From Periplaneta americana (taxonomy: Eukaryota; Arthropoda; Insecta; Blattodea; Blattidae), in assembly GCF_040183065.1 (NCBI RefSeq), contig NC_091131.1, forward strand, positions 10,696,800 to 10,760,799: a stretch of DNA of 64,000 bases, in the 5' to 3' direction. The notes beneath the pieces were generated by a model. The model saw only the letters and a list, made by a program, of their open reading frames with translations, had not been told where the DNA came from and searched no databases. Shown piece by piece: positions 45,044-59,700 of this stretch (positions are counted from its first letter, which is position 1; each line of letters begins with the position of its first letter). The position numbers and the translations under genes were made by a program.

Positions 45044-48000
45044 GGCTTTTAAGGAACCCGGAGGTTCATTGCCGCCCTCACATAAGCCCGCCATTGGTCC
45101 CTATCCTGAGCAAGATTAATCCAGTCTCTATCATCATATCTCACCTCCCTCAAATCCATTTTAATATTATCTTCCCATCTACGTCTCGGCCTCCACAAAG
45201 GTCTTTTTCCCTCCGGTCTCCCATCTAACACTCTATATGCATTTCTGGATTCGCCCATACGTGCTACATGTCCTGCCCATCTCAAACGTCTGGATTTAAT
45301 GTAAAAGAACTCCTGCGGGACAAAATTCCGGCACACCGACGACGCTGATATAACCTCGGCAGTTGCGAGCGTCGTTAAATAAACCATAATTTTTTTCTTA
45401 GCCAGAATGCGCAAATCATTACTTCTTAGCAACCCACAACATAGCGTAAAAGGTACAAATAAAATAACTCTTAATAATGTGACATGCATGATGACCCTTA
45501 ATTTATTTCATACACATCATAATCTACAAACATCCAAACCTATACAATCATACAACCATCATTCAATTAAACGTTCCACGCAATTACAGAGATTATACGA
45601 ATCCCCTGTCATCTTTTAATTTCTATTTTCTCCTAGACATTTTCTTGGTTATTAACCGGAATGTCTTTCTTTCTCTTTTTTCATAATTTCTTCGCCTTTC
45701 ATTTTATATTTTCTGTCGCATTTCTTACAGTAGCGGCTCGTCGTAAAAAATGTAGGTGAAGTGCTGTTCACATACACAAATGCATGAACAGTTTTACCAA
45801 TATAACGAGTAGGCCTACAATTCGTAAATTAAATACAATTTTACAATTTATAGAACACATGCAAACAGGAAAATTAATTTATTTCAGGACTCACCCAATT
45901 TCTTGCATATCAAGTCAATCCTCGTATCTTTTAAAGCCGCAAACCTGTCGATGATGTCTTCATAAAATGTCAGAGTTTAACTGAGGGTGGAGGGTGGAGA
46001 GTATAAGTATTTCTATCCAAAGCTATGTAGGGTGTATTCCTGATAAAATAACATACAGCCAGCTAATTTACCGTTGCAGGGGTGGCTGCTTGGACACAAG
46101 GAATGAGGATACTATACCTGGTAAGGTTTATCTTGTCTCAGTAGCAATAAAACCAAGTCCCTTCAAATGAGGGTGGAGATTATAGGAGGGTTGTAAATTT
46201 TCAGGATTCCTTTCAAAAACTTGTTATTGTACAGGCTGCCGGAACTCAATTTCTTGAAAGACAAGCTCAGTGACGGAACTACACAGTACGAAGAGAGATA
46301 TTTTGTAATTTTATTTTGCGCTGCAGAATGTATCAACTAGTCCGTTCCGCCACTGGATGGATGGACGACATCGCTCAACTCCTTCATCGCCATAACAACA
46401 CAGACGAAGTAAGACATATCTCCTTTCTCTCTCTTTTCACAGTGAGACAAGATACATCACACAGACTTTATTCTCGAGTAGTACATATTGTACTGTAAAA
46501 TTTCACAGCCCTTACATAATAGTCCCCGGCTTTGGAGACCAGCTTCAACTCTTCTCTATTGTTAGTACCGTTAGATCTGCAAATTGGTTACTCCAACTAC
46601 AACAAATCTGACAGTCCTCCGCAACTGAAAGACTCAGAAGCGCACTTCACTCATACAATCTTTCGTTAGTGCGTGACGTCACGTTACCATGGAAACCAAG
46701 TGCTGTATGAGAATGGGAGCCCAAATAATTTCACCTCTCTACAATATTGTAAGTTACAATAGACACCGCTTGGCGCTCGTAACTGTTGACATTATTCTAT
46801 TCAGCGGACAGTTACAGGTACTATTTATACAACTAAACACTGTTCATAACGACTTTATTTTATTTTAGATATACGGTACCCGTAATAACTAGAATTAATT
46901 ATTAATAAGAGATAAAATTGTGTTTTACATGTAAACAGGTGAAGTGGCACTTCACCTACTTCACCTGAATAACCGCCCCTGATTTCTTACTCTGTCACTA
47001 CATTTGTTCGTTTCTACGTTTTTCGTTTATTTTATTTCTTTTTCCACCTTTCCGTTTCTTTCCATTTTATATTTCCTTCGTTCGTTCTGTCATTATTTGT
47101 CTCTCCTGTCGCCCCTGTTCTACAGATCTCACAAAACTGCTCAAGCAGCTCACACACGCTGGACTGTATGGGGTGATACGTCTTCCTGGCGATGCCACGT
47201 TAGAGTCCTTGCGGGTGACCGATTTCCGCAAATTGGCAGTGATCCTGGACCTCAACTGCGAAGGAAGCCAGCGTCTGCTTGCCGAGGTACGTTACACACC
47301 CAGACACTAATTTGGAAGAGAATTGGGGCATTTTCAGAATTAATAAATTTAAGAAAATATCGTACTAACACACACAAAAATAAGGCATGAAATGGGAAGG
47401 ACACATAATAAGAGCTAACGAAAATATCCTATCATCCAGGTTGAATCTTTCGTACACTACTTTTAACACTTGAATATAAATAATTGATTAAATGACGATC
47501 TTACTCGTGTTAATTGTGTAAGCATGTGCTGCTTACAGTCCACACCTGTGGAGTAACGGTCAGCGCGTCTGGCTGTGAAACCAGGTGGCCCGGGTTCGAA
47601 TCCTGGTCGGGACAAGTTACCTGGTTGAGGTTTTTTCCGGGGTTTTCCCTCAACCCAATACGAGCAAATGCTGGGTAACTTTCGGTGCTGGACCCCGGAC
47701 TCATTTCACCGGCATTATCACCTTCATATCATTCAGACGCTAAATAACCTAGATGTTGATACAGCGTCGTAAAATAACCCAATAAAATAAAAAAATAAAA
47801 TGTGCTGCTTACAGCTGTTTCGGTGCTACTCAGAGCCTACTGGATCTCGGCGCTATCTCAACTCCGCTGCCCGTTGTGTGGGTGTGTCCGTGTGATGAAG
47901 AGTTGTGTCAAATAGTGTGTGTGTTCTGAAATTGATCTGTGTGTTGAGAATTTGATTAGGATGTGTTTTAGTGTGTCTGTATATTTCATATTGTTCTAGT

Positions 48001-51000
48001 GTGTTGAGTTTTTAGTTTTTGAGTTGTATGTGTAGAATTTCCATGTCTGTACTTATGTTATTGTATGTGTGGTTAGCATTAGTTATGTGTTCGGCATATG
48101 TAGAAGTATTGTGTCCTCTGGTTATTGCTCTGTATCGAGTTTGGAATGATCTGCCTGTCTGTCCAATGTAGGAACTGTCGCAACTATTGCATGTCAGTTT
48201 GTATACGCCTGTGTGGTTGTATTTATTTGTTTGTGTTGTTTGTGTGTTGAGATGTCTTTGTAGTGTGTTTTCTGTTCTGTATGCTATATTGTGTTTCTGT
48301 TTTCTGAATGAGGATGCGATCTTGAGTGTGTTTTTGTTTTCGTATGTTAGTGTGATGTAGGCCTATTTCTTGTGTTTGTGTTGTGTTTTGTGTGTTTTTG
48401 TGTTTGTTGAGTTTTTGTTTTGTCTTCCTTATGATGTTGTCTATTATGTTTGGGTTGTAACCATTTTCTTGTGCTATGTATTAGATTGTGTTCACTTCGT
48501 CATTGTAGAGTTATTGGCTCATGGGTATGTTGAGTAATCTGTGTACGTGTACCATTGTCCTGAATGCAGCATGTAGTGTACGAAAGATTCAACATGGATT
48601 AATAGCTTATGTTCGCCATCGCTGCAAGGATCAACGAAGGGTGAGCAAAGAAGTGAAAGGGAAAAGATAGTTACGGACTGCAGTTTTCAGCCATCGTGGG
48701 TTAAGCAATGTCCATGGCACTGTATGGAAAATCAGACGATGTTAATTTATTAATTTATGAAAAATACGTAACGACATTTTTTTAGAAACAGCAATTAGGC
48801 TAAAGTTTTGTTAGACATTTTTAATTGGTTTATTTTACGACGTTTTATCAACTACGATAGTTATCTAGCCTCTGAGTGAAATGAAGTTGATAATGTCAGT
48901 GAAATGAGTCCTGGGTTCAGCGCCTAAAGTTACATTTGCTCTTAATGACTTGAGGGAAAATTTCGGAAAAAACCTCAACCAACTCGAGCCCTCTCGTTTC
49001 ATGGTCGGACATGGTAACCATTACTCCACAGCAGTGAATTCCCAAACTTTTGTGCAGAGTCTTGTCCTACCAATATTTCAAAAAAGTTGGCGCCTATGTA
49101 TTGTGTAAGGGCTATTCCATATGAAATCGATCAGTAAAAAACCTCGCATTTTTTATACTCTAATTTTTTCCCTATTTATACAAGGTGCTGAGGAGAGGGC
49201 ATTTTCAAAAATATACTATCGAAAGTTAAACGGTTTTCGTATTGTTGAGCGACAAATTTAGCGTATTTTATAAAAACAAGCCTCTTTCAGTGCTCAGAAC
49301 TCTGGAACCATTTATTGCAGAATATTGAACGGGAGCTTATTTTGAAGCTGACATTTGGTAGGTTATGTTAAGAAGTAATCCTTATTTTTATTGTATACAG
49401 AGAGACAGATAATCTGATTTTTACTTACTTTTAGGCTTTTTGCTAATTTGTAAAAATGTAAAAAAAATATTGAGAAAAAAACCTTGCATAATTAAAAGAG
49501 GGATTCGGCATTGTTTGCTTAGTGGTATGGCAATAAGTTTCGAGGGTATTAAATAAATTATTTTCACACGCCTAGACTTGCGCAGTACCGCACGCACTGG
49601 CCGAGAGCTGAAGATAAGCGAGCGTTGGGCGTCACTTTACTCCTGTGTTTATGAAAACCTGTGATAAAGCTAGCACAGCCATGACTGCTAGACGACACAT
49701 CACGTGTTTATGTCTCCTGGCTTTGCTTACCTCGGCTATCTCCCGCCTCACAGTCGGCTGGTTAGTTCACGCGCGTACTATTTATTTTCTTTATTTGATA
49801 TTTTCAATACTTTCTTATCAACGTGCCATCAGTAAAAAATGTGTTTATTTGTACTTTCAATGCGGAATCTAACTATATATTTTTAAAATATTTTTTCCTT
49901 GGCAAAGGCGTTGTAATGAAGAAAAATCTAAATTCCTCCATTTCCATAAAAAGTAAGAAAATCTGTTTATATGTCAATATAAACTTTAATTTCTCAGCAT
50001 CAAAATAAACTATAATTTTGATAATTGGGTGAAAGGGTTTCGTAGCTACAACAGTTTAAAGTTGCTAATTTTATGAAAATACGATAAATTTAAATATTTT
50101 TAATTTAGACACTATGAAGTTCTGATGCCTCAAATTTTGCATAAAGCATTGTATACAGTTCTCTACGTACAAAAAAGTTTTATTGTATTTAGAAATTGTA
50201 AGGTCAATTTTCTCTATATTTCGGTCGATTTGAGATGGAATAGCTCGTAAGTATATTTGAATTATTGGTTAAGAGTAGGCTTATATCCCATTCTCGTCCG
50301 CCGAATAGGCCATTTGTCGCAGCCCTTTTAAATCAGAAAACAACTCATGTCCACTTCTTGTCTCATACAGGCGTCTGAAAAGAATCTGTTCAGCAGTCAA
50401 CACTTCTGGTTATTGTTGACGGCGGACGCGGTCACGTGGTCACACAAGGACTTGGATGTTCCTCTGGACAGCCACGTGACTGTCGCAGAGCCCCGGTCTG
50501 ATCTGAACGGGGCAGAGCTATGGGACTTGTACAAGAGTGGCAGCCAGCAACCTCTGACAGTGACGCCACGGCGCATCTGGGATCCGACGCACATGCGTGT
50601 GCTCCCGCCAGAACCTAGAAGGGACGACTATGGGGGGATCCCCATCAACGCTACTTTATTAGTAAGTTGCCTTCGTGCAGTGTCGTAGTAATATGCACAA
50701 TAAAAAAATAATAAAAATTACTGTCTCTCTGTCCCACACCTTTCTCCACTTTCTTCTTTCTCTGGTTGTTCTGCTTGTTTTTTATTCTTCTTCCTTCTTT
50801 ATTGTTCACTACATTACTTAATTACAAATAGAGCAATCAAGGATCCTCCATAAATTCCATCACCGGTACAACTTCGCTGAGGATCGAATCCGAGCTGTCC
50901 TGATGGAAGAGCAGTACACTAGCGCTGATCCAAAGAGTTGCTAAACAAACAATAGCATGTACTGTCTTCCTCCGACGAGTTTAGCGCTGGGACCTGAGCA

Positions 51001-51554
51001 GTGGCGGTGCGTCAATAAGAGCACAAGAGCACGTGAACACCTTATTTCCATTAATGCACGACTAGTGTTATTATTTAATACCGTATTGACGTAGTGGGGA
51101 TGTATAATATCAGGATCGAGTATTTTAAACTTCCCGCATCTTGCATAAACTTCTTATGTAAACTTGGCAACATCCGTTCAAGTACAAGCCGTGCTCTTTT
51201 CAAGAAGGTTACAGAAATTTCACGAATGCGCGGGAATAGCATAGTTTGGCTTTCAAAGACGTGCTGGCTGAATGTGATGGTGGTATGAATTTAAATATCT
51301 GTATGGTGGTGTATATTATTTAAGAATAATATTTACTGGCATGTATTTATAGTAATCAAGCTATGCGAATGGGATTACAGTACTGGTATAGGCTATAGTG
51401 TATACAGTATATTACTGAACACACGCTTTTGTAAATTGTTTTATGTATTAATTTTTAACAGTCGTAAACAATGAACTCCGTTCAAGTAATTTTGAAGAGT
51501 AAAGAGCTGGGTAAACTAGCTTTCCAGGAAAAATTGGAAATAAAAGATTAGGTT

Positions 51555-51623
<69 letters not shown>

Positions 51624-52442
51624 GTTGTTTTCAATTTATATACTGTTTTTACGACAGTGAAACATTGGAATCATGACATTTCATATTAGACTAAAAACGT
51701 ACGATTTCAAATTCTCTTCGATTTTGGAACACAAAATTGTGAACATACATAATATTTTATCACGAGCCGCCACTGGACCTGAGGTATTCTTGCCATCGGT
51801 GCGGGGGGTTGCAGGTAGATTCTTTTGTTGCTACAGCCAAGCCGAGCCGAGCGGAGTGGGAAGTATTAATCGTCCAAAAATATGCAGTCTTCAGTTTGTA
51901 GTAGTGTGTGAATATTTCATATACATATTGTTTACCTAGGCCTATGGTTTTGTTATTAATATATTAAATATATTGTTGCAATATTTGCTCAAACATCTTC
52001 CTGATGTTAGCCATGTTAATATTATATGAATTACTCATATTAAATATTTCACCGTTACAAGTCATTTTTAAGGAAACATGCTGTGGAAAAGTTTTTGGCT
52101 TTATTCTATTGGAATTTTAGAATATGTGTGATTGGTTTCGCGAAAAACAGATTCCTATAATGTCATGCAAAAATCATTTGTTGGTGATATCTTAAAATGC
52201 AAATCAAGTAGTTTTACTTGTCAAGTGAGTTCAGCAGTAAATTGATTACTTTACAAATTTAATTCAATTCTACTAATCATTAAATTTTATAGTAGGATTC
52301 TTCTTTTCATTTATATTATTGTAGTTGTATTATGATTTTTCTTTTTATTTATTTTATTGTATTTGTATTTCTGGTGGTGTGATGGCCTTAACTTCACCAG
52401 AATAAATAAATAAATAAATAAATGAATGAATGAATGAATGAA

Positions 52443-52481
<39 letters not shown>

Positions 52482-53743
52482 CAAATAAATAAATAAATTT
52501 CTACAATACTTTCCTTCTCTGAACACATAAGTACGAATGGTTGTATCTCTATCTCGTAAATTGGGCGAATGTTTTCAGTATGATTGTACTTCCTTCCAGA
52601 CTGCCGCTGTCACTGTTCCCACCCACTCCGGTATCGCGCTTGACTAGTCGGAACCGCATTCCTCTCAGCACTAAACTCCTCAGAGGATGACAGTAACATT
52701 ATTAGCATTTTCTTCATGCGTTTCGATAATGTGCTCCAGTTTATAACGCATACTACGTTATCACTGCAATGAGTGAACATGGAATATTAGTTGTTCATAT
52801 GCTTGGCTAAAAGGGCACTGATACTTTACTACCATCTAATAAAATACTTCCATTTTATTTTGTAAAACAACTACCTAATCAAAAGTAAATTCAGATCTAC
52901 CGAAAAACAACAAAATTCGGATGGAGCAAAATATGAAACCTGGAAATTTTATTGGGTCTAGATAATCCTCCAAGGGCCACGTAACTCTGTCGTTGCGATG
53001 TTCAGGTTGATTTTTTGGCAAGTCACCTGCGCAGGATAGAAATGTCCCATACATCCGCCTGTGTGTTGTGTGATACAAATGAATAGATGGACATGGAACA
53101 CATTGCTACAGGAAGATGACATCGTACACCAAGTGCCTAGACATTGGTCCAACATACTTGAATTAATATTGGTATTATGCACTTTATCCTTCAGTGCTGT
53201 TCTTGGACGGTATTTCCAAACACTCTGTATATGAAATTAATTTTTATTAATGTTCAGTTTTTAGATGATGACACAGATGACGCATACTTGGATCTTCGGT
53301 ACAGGCATCTCAATACTGAAGGCAAACTGCATTTCGTCCTCATGATGTATATATCTGAAATGTTAAACTTCAGGTAAGATAACTTTAACATTCATGAACA
53401 TGTAAATTCTACAATATGTTACTGTTAAAATCCATGGTGACACTTGTGCGGACTTGAACCCCGGACCAGCGTAACAGGTCGAAGTTCTGACCAAGGATTA
53501 TATTTGTTGAATGTATAGAGGCAGAAATGTAAAATTGGTTTTTCGTCTGTAAGTATGACGCACTGAAGGAAACAAAAGATGGCAACAATCGAATAAATGC
53601 ATAATTTTCATTGTTACAATTAATTATGCAATATGGATGTCCTAAGAAAAGTGAAATATGTTTTGTGACTGGCAAAATTTGAATCTGTGACTCATTAAGC
53701 ATATCCAAAGCAAACTCATAGACCTACTTTTTGTAATAATCAT

Positions 53744-53778
<35 letters not shown>

Positions 53779-56700
53779 TTTGTTCATTATTTTGCTAATA
53801 ATTATAACATAACATAACATATAATATATACAGAAAAAAAACTTTACCTCGCCCCTGAAAGAGGAGAACTCGTGCTCAGGGGCGGATTCCTGAATTGAAA
53901 TTAACAATATAATTTGTCTTATATCTACTATGCAATTATAGTATATAAATTTAAATTTACAATTTTTCAATTTTTATGAAATCCATACATAACATTTTAA
54001 ATTTAATACTAGAACTATTAGAATTGACAAGATTAGGATATTTAAATATAAATTTGTTATATATTCTTGGGCCTAAATTACTACTCTGATTAAATACTGT
54101 AACAGTGTTGCATTTTGGTTCAAACAATCTTAAAGAATTCATACCTTTTGTTTCATAACTATGAGAATGCATTTCAAAATTATTTCGATTTTTATGTATG
54201 GATTTTATTAATACAATATAATAAATTTGTCTTACGTTAAGTACATTAAAGTCTAAAAACAAATTTTGAGATGGAAAATCAATAGGTTTATGAAGACATA
54301 TTTTAATATCTATAGTCCCGTCGCTCTAATTTCCGGCAGCCAATCACGTTGCAGGTCGGCTACATTTAAACGTGTGCGTCTTGTGATTCGCTGGTGAAGA
54401 AATTATGCATTTCCTAAGGCTGGATAAATACTTAATATAATCGCCCGCCATTTTGGCTCTTTCGTTGGCGTTCGCAGAATGCAGACGACGAAGTTATTTG
54501 CCGCTCAATTATTTGCTGAATTACAGTGCATTTGATTTATTATCATAGGAGCTACGACATGATAATGTTTAACGGTGTGGCAAATAGATCCCTCGTCTGG
54601 TAGCTCGGTAATGAAAGAACAAAAATGGCGAACGATACTACCTACCTAGACTTTATAGAGCCTTCACTTCCTAAGACGTAAGCAAAGATGAGGAGTCACG
54701 CCGGAAATAACAGCGTCGCGACTATAGATGAAGTGCATGTAACAGTTGAATTTTATAAGGAGTCAGATGAAGACGTTTCTTTAAAGCTCTATGAACTGTT
54801 GTTTTCGGAAGTCCTAATTGTCGGGCACATTTACGAACTGATTTCTCTGGACTGAACAAATGCTCTTCGAATGGCTTCTACCGTTTCATCGTTTGTCGAT
54901 GGTTTTCCGGTACGTTTTTTGTCCAATAGACTTCCAGTCTCTTTTAACTGTCTATCCCAATGACGAATGTTATTCTGGTTGGTGTTTCTTCGTTAAACAC
55001 GCGACGAAATTCACGTTGTACACTAGTCACAGATTCAAATTTTACCAGCCACAAGACACATTGCAGTTTTTTTTGGACATCCATCTTGTATAATTAATTG
55101 TAACAATGAAAGTTACTGCATTTGTTCGATTGTTACCGTCTTTTGTTTCCTTCAGTGCCTCAAACTTACAGACAAAAAACTTTGGGAGTTTTATTTTCAT
55201 CTGACATCAATATTAGCTACATTTCTACCTCTATTCATTAAAAAAATATATAATCCTCTGAAACCTCACCATGACTTTTGTGACACTGTATAGTTTCTTT
55301 CTTTCATTTAAAATGTATGGAAATGTGTCACTACAAATAATAAGCAAGTCTCTCGCCCTTTACTATTAATGTTCGTAAATTATTTAACTATGATTAATAC
55401 GGTTTGCATTTTAATCTGTGACAGGTTGAACTTTATCAAAACCTTTGACTGGGGTTATCCAGTCAACGGATCCCACTGCTTCACTGGGGTAGTTGGTTCG
55501 CTGCAAGAGGAGTGTGGACTCTGTGAGATCGCTGCAGTTGGGATCATGTGGAAGACGGAGCGTATGGACGCCGTAGATTATGTTACTGAAACTGTTAAAT
55601 TCAGGCGAGTTGCACACCACCTGTATGGCTCTTTAGCAATCAGAGACTTAGAAAAATCTAAAAAAAAGGGATAAATCACAACATATCGGCAAAATCTGGG
55701 ACAAACTGGAGTCCCGAAATGCTTAAGAAAAATCCGGGACAGGAGGTCTAAATTCGGAACTGTCCCGAAAAAAATCGGGACAGATGGTCACTTTAAAGTT
55801 TTACGCTAAATGTTGTATTAAGGCAGTGATGTCAAAGCAAGCGCATTTTTCTGACCTTGATGTCGTGCGCGGGCATCAAGCTCTAGGTATGGAAGGAGCA
55901 AGGATTATGTATATGAATTTTATATGAATAAGGAACCTGTTGGATTAAAAAAAAAAACAGTGGTGTACAAACTTCAAACAGAACGTGAAATTTTATCTCG
56001 TTATTTTATATGGCTATTTGCTGTTTGATATTATCTATATTGTCTGTAAAACAAAGTACTAACACCAGTTTCTTAATATTGCAGTTAATAACAGCAAAGT
56101 TACCTAGGTATGTGTTTCAACTGTAACTAATATTACATACCGGTAACAAAACTCTTATCGCATTATGCTTTTAAGGTGATATTGGTGAGCAACTTCCTAT
56201 CATCAGAATATTAAATTATTTTCTCGAAATTTGTTGAAGCTATATAGCTGACGTTTTTACAACATATAGGCGCATATCTTTGTTTATGATGTAATAGTAG
56301 TTCCTTTGTTAATTCATTTTCTTAGACACATTTTCCATGAGAATATTTTCAAAATTTTCAATAGGTATCTTCAGTAATACATATTTACGATATATTAGAT
56401 TTACGAAAACACTGTTTCAGTACCAGTAAGGCTACTAAATAAACATATCTGAAAATTTCACCTTTCTGTAAAAAGTTGAGAAAACATGCTTTTGAATAAA
56501 AAGGAAACTCGTGAAAAATTAGCATTAAAATTGAAACTTAAATTCTTATAATGCACTTATACTTCCCAGACAAATCTAAAAATTAACATGGATACAGTTT
56601 TGATAAGTTCTCTTCCCTTTATCTATTGATTCAGTGCTGGCTATCCCTGAATATAGCTCGACCAAGCTGTATATACTACCTCGTCTGTCTCTTTCCTTTC

Positions 56701-59700
56701 CGCTGTAAAGCGCTCAGGCTCTCCTGAGCTCTAAAGCGCGCGCTTGCCCATATGGGCATCAGTTGACATGACTGTATTAAGGTATAAAATGTGTGTATTA
56801 AATATAAGTTTTGTCCCGCAGAGGTGCATTTATGTTCCTGAAACCATCGCTGTCTGAAGTGTCGATTATTTATGAGCTACCATTCAGCAAATCCGTGTGG
56901 ATTACGTACACACTGACTGTCGCCCTGCTGACAGTTGTGTTGGTCTTCAACCGACACGTTCAGAAGAGAACTAGGCCCAATAAGTCACAGGGCCGCCCTC
57001 TTCTGTGGACCGACGCTGTGCTGGATACCATTGGGATTGTTTGTCAACAAGGTTGGTACGAAATACGAGGGTTGTTTGAAAAGTTCATAGCCTGACATAT
57101 AAATTAAACTGAAGTCCATGAGGTTTTACTTGACACAACATTTTTAGAAAGAGAGTGAGATACTTGTACTCATCCCATAACGCTGTTGTCCCAAGCATTA
57201 GGGGGATGGAGATATCAGCAGTGGACTCCTCTTCTTGGTCCGTCTTACACATTTTCACTATTTCAATACTAGGCCTATAAGTTAATTACGTCTGTACGCA
57301 ATCAGAAAGCGCGAAGACAACCCAGTTCTGATGATGGGCCACTGGCCGAAACTCGTCAACAATGAATGAAATGAAATGCGCACAATGTGCTTAGGATCTG
57401 TAGCTTAGTCTTTGCAGAAGTTTGTGAGTGAGGTTTTCCTTTCACGGCAGTTTTCAACGTGATATCGTCCACACGGCTTCTCACACAGTTCACACACACA
57501 TTCGTCGTTGGGTTCGTGGTATCTTTATATATACTTTGCATACTTCCACTCGGTAATGAGTTTTGGAATAATATTCTGGGGAAATTCCACAGATAGTAAC
57601 AGTATATTTCTATTACAAAAAAGAGTAATTAGAATAATAGTAGGTGCCAAATCTAGGGAATCGTGTAGGACTATTTTCAAAAAACTACAAATAATGCCCA
57701 TGGCTTGTCAGTATATCTTTTCATTAATAATCTTCCTCGTATGTAATCGTGAAAACTTTGTAACTAATTCAACAGTTCATAGCATAAATACACGTCAAAA
57801 AAATGACTTTCATACTCCATCGGCAAGTCTATCATGCTATCAAAAAGGAGTGCGTTATATGGCAGTAAAAATTTTTAATAGCCTCCCTATCGATATAAAA
57901 AATGAAACTCAAAACATAAGATTATTTAGGGCCAAATTAAAGAAGTACCTAATTTCTCACGCCTTCTATTCTGTAGGTGAATTCATGACATTCAATAACA
58001 CTTCATGAAATTGATACTAAAACTTTGTGTTGTACTAGTAGACTATATTGTAAATCTCGTCTTATATATTTCATCTAGACTGTGACTATAAATGAAGACT
58101 TTATAATAGTATTAAGTTTTTTGACTTGTTCCATATTCTAGCTGTAAGCATGTATGAATACCATGGAATGTTAATAAATACAATACAATACAATACATAG
58201 CTTTTATTGCAGCGGCTGCTCTTTCTTGAATGTGGATTCTGTATGATTTTAATGTTGTTTGGAGCGTTACTCCTAAGTATTTAAATTTGTGAACTACCTC
58301 AAGTGGCTCGTTCCGCAGTGTCAGGGTGTCTTTTTTCCTTTGTTTGCCGCCGTTTCTGAAGTTCATTTGTTTTGTTCCCTGGTGGTTTATCTGTAGGCTG
58401 TTTTCTTCGGCCCATCTCACGAAACTCGTCAACAATGTAACCTTTTTAATTAACACGCGAAAGCATATACCATTATATACAGTAGGTACTTTATATTCTG
58501 AAGTGATAGTGTTAGAAGTTGTGTGATTAAGATGTACCGTATAAATTATTGAGTCAAGAAACAACTATTTATAACCTCCCATTCCTCTGCTGGACCCTGC
58601 ACAAAAGAAATTCGTATAGAACTTAGGCGCCAACAGACAAAATTAATTGATGAATTGGGTATCTTTAAAATATCGATACTTAGCAGTACTGGTGTTCTTC
58701 AAAATCTTCATTTGTAAGCAGTTTTCAATGTCATCTCTATTATACAGGGTGTTTAAAAAATACGGGGGCATAATTTCAGGTATGTATTTTCCACATGTAG
58801 ACAATCAAAATAATTCATTACAACATGTGTCCGGAAATGCTTCATTTCCGAGTTATGGCCTTCACAACATTGAAATTCACCGGAACGTTTTTCTTTCCAC
58901 AGGTCGTTGTCATTACAGAAGATGTTCAAAATGTCCACCTCCTGCTTGAATACAGACCTCACATCGATGTCTCATTGACCTGCGAACACGATCCCAAACT
59001 CCAGGAGTATTGCGTAGACTTTGTCCTCAGAACATGCCACAATTCGATTCCGAAGGGATTCCAAATCAGGCACTGGAGACGAAAAAACCAATGATTTTAA
59101 ATGGCCCCACAAGTAGAAATCGAGAGGTTTCAGATCAGGTGAGCGTGGAGGCCAAGCAATTGGGCCACCTCTACCTATCCATCGATCAGGAAACCTTCGA
59201 TCCAAGTACCGGCGAGCCGTACGACTGAAGTGTGCAGGAGCGCCATCATGCAAGAAGTGAATGTGTTGATGATTGATCAGTGGAGTGTCTTCTAAAACAT
59301 GAGGTATGGTGTTTTCCAGGAAGTTTGTGTACGCCTGCCCCGTAAGTCTGTTTACAAGTACATGGGATCCAACTAATCGATCACCAATGATACCGGCCCA
59401 CATGTTGAGGGAGAACCGCACCTGGTGATGAGATGGAACAGTTGCACGTGGGTTTTCATACGCCCATACATGCTGATTGTGGAAATTTGTTATGCCATCT
59501 CGTGTGAACTGTGCTTCATCTGTAAATAATACTAAGGCAGGAAAGTTCGGATTTACACCACACTGCTGCAAGAACCACTGACAGAACCTAACTCGTGCAG
59601 GGTAATCTGCTGGTGACAGGGCCTGTACACGTTGCAAATGATAAGGATACAATTGATACTCTTTCAGCAGTCTCCAGACAGTCGTATGAGGAACATTGAC

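Noticed and set aside
44895..45119. Frame with repeated Leu-Thr-Tyr-Leu
   Set aside because: It is the AAGT/ACTT tail of a LINE.
52311..52526. Minus-strand frame rich in Ile-Tyr-Leu-Phe
   Set aside because: It is the translation of an AAAT tetranucleotide tail.
57066..57110. A mariner inserted right after the IR75 exon 6 donor
   Set aside because: CGAGGGTTGTTTGAAAAG resembles a mariner end (similar words at 4769), but no second end or coding part was found, so no element is called.
58424..58442. Second copy of the hammerhead 3' part (GAAACTCGTCAACAATG)
   Set aside because: Here it lies within reverse-transcriptase coding sequence and lacks CTGANGA and stem II; the 17-base match to 57348 is noted but unexplained.
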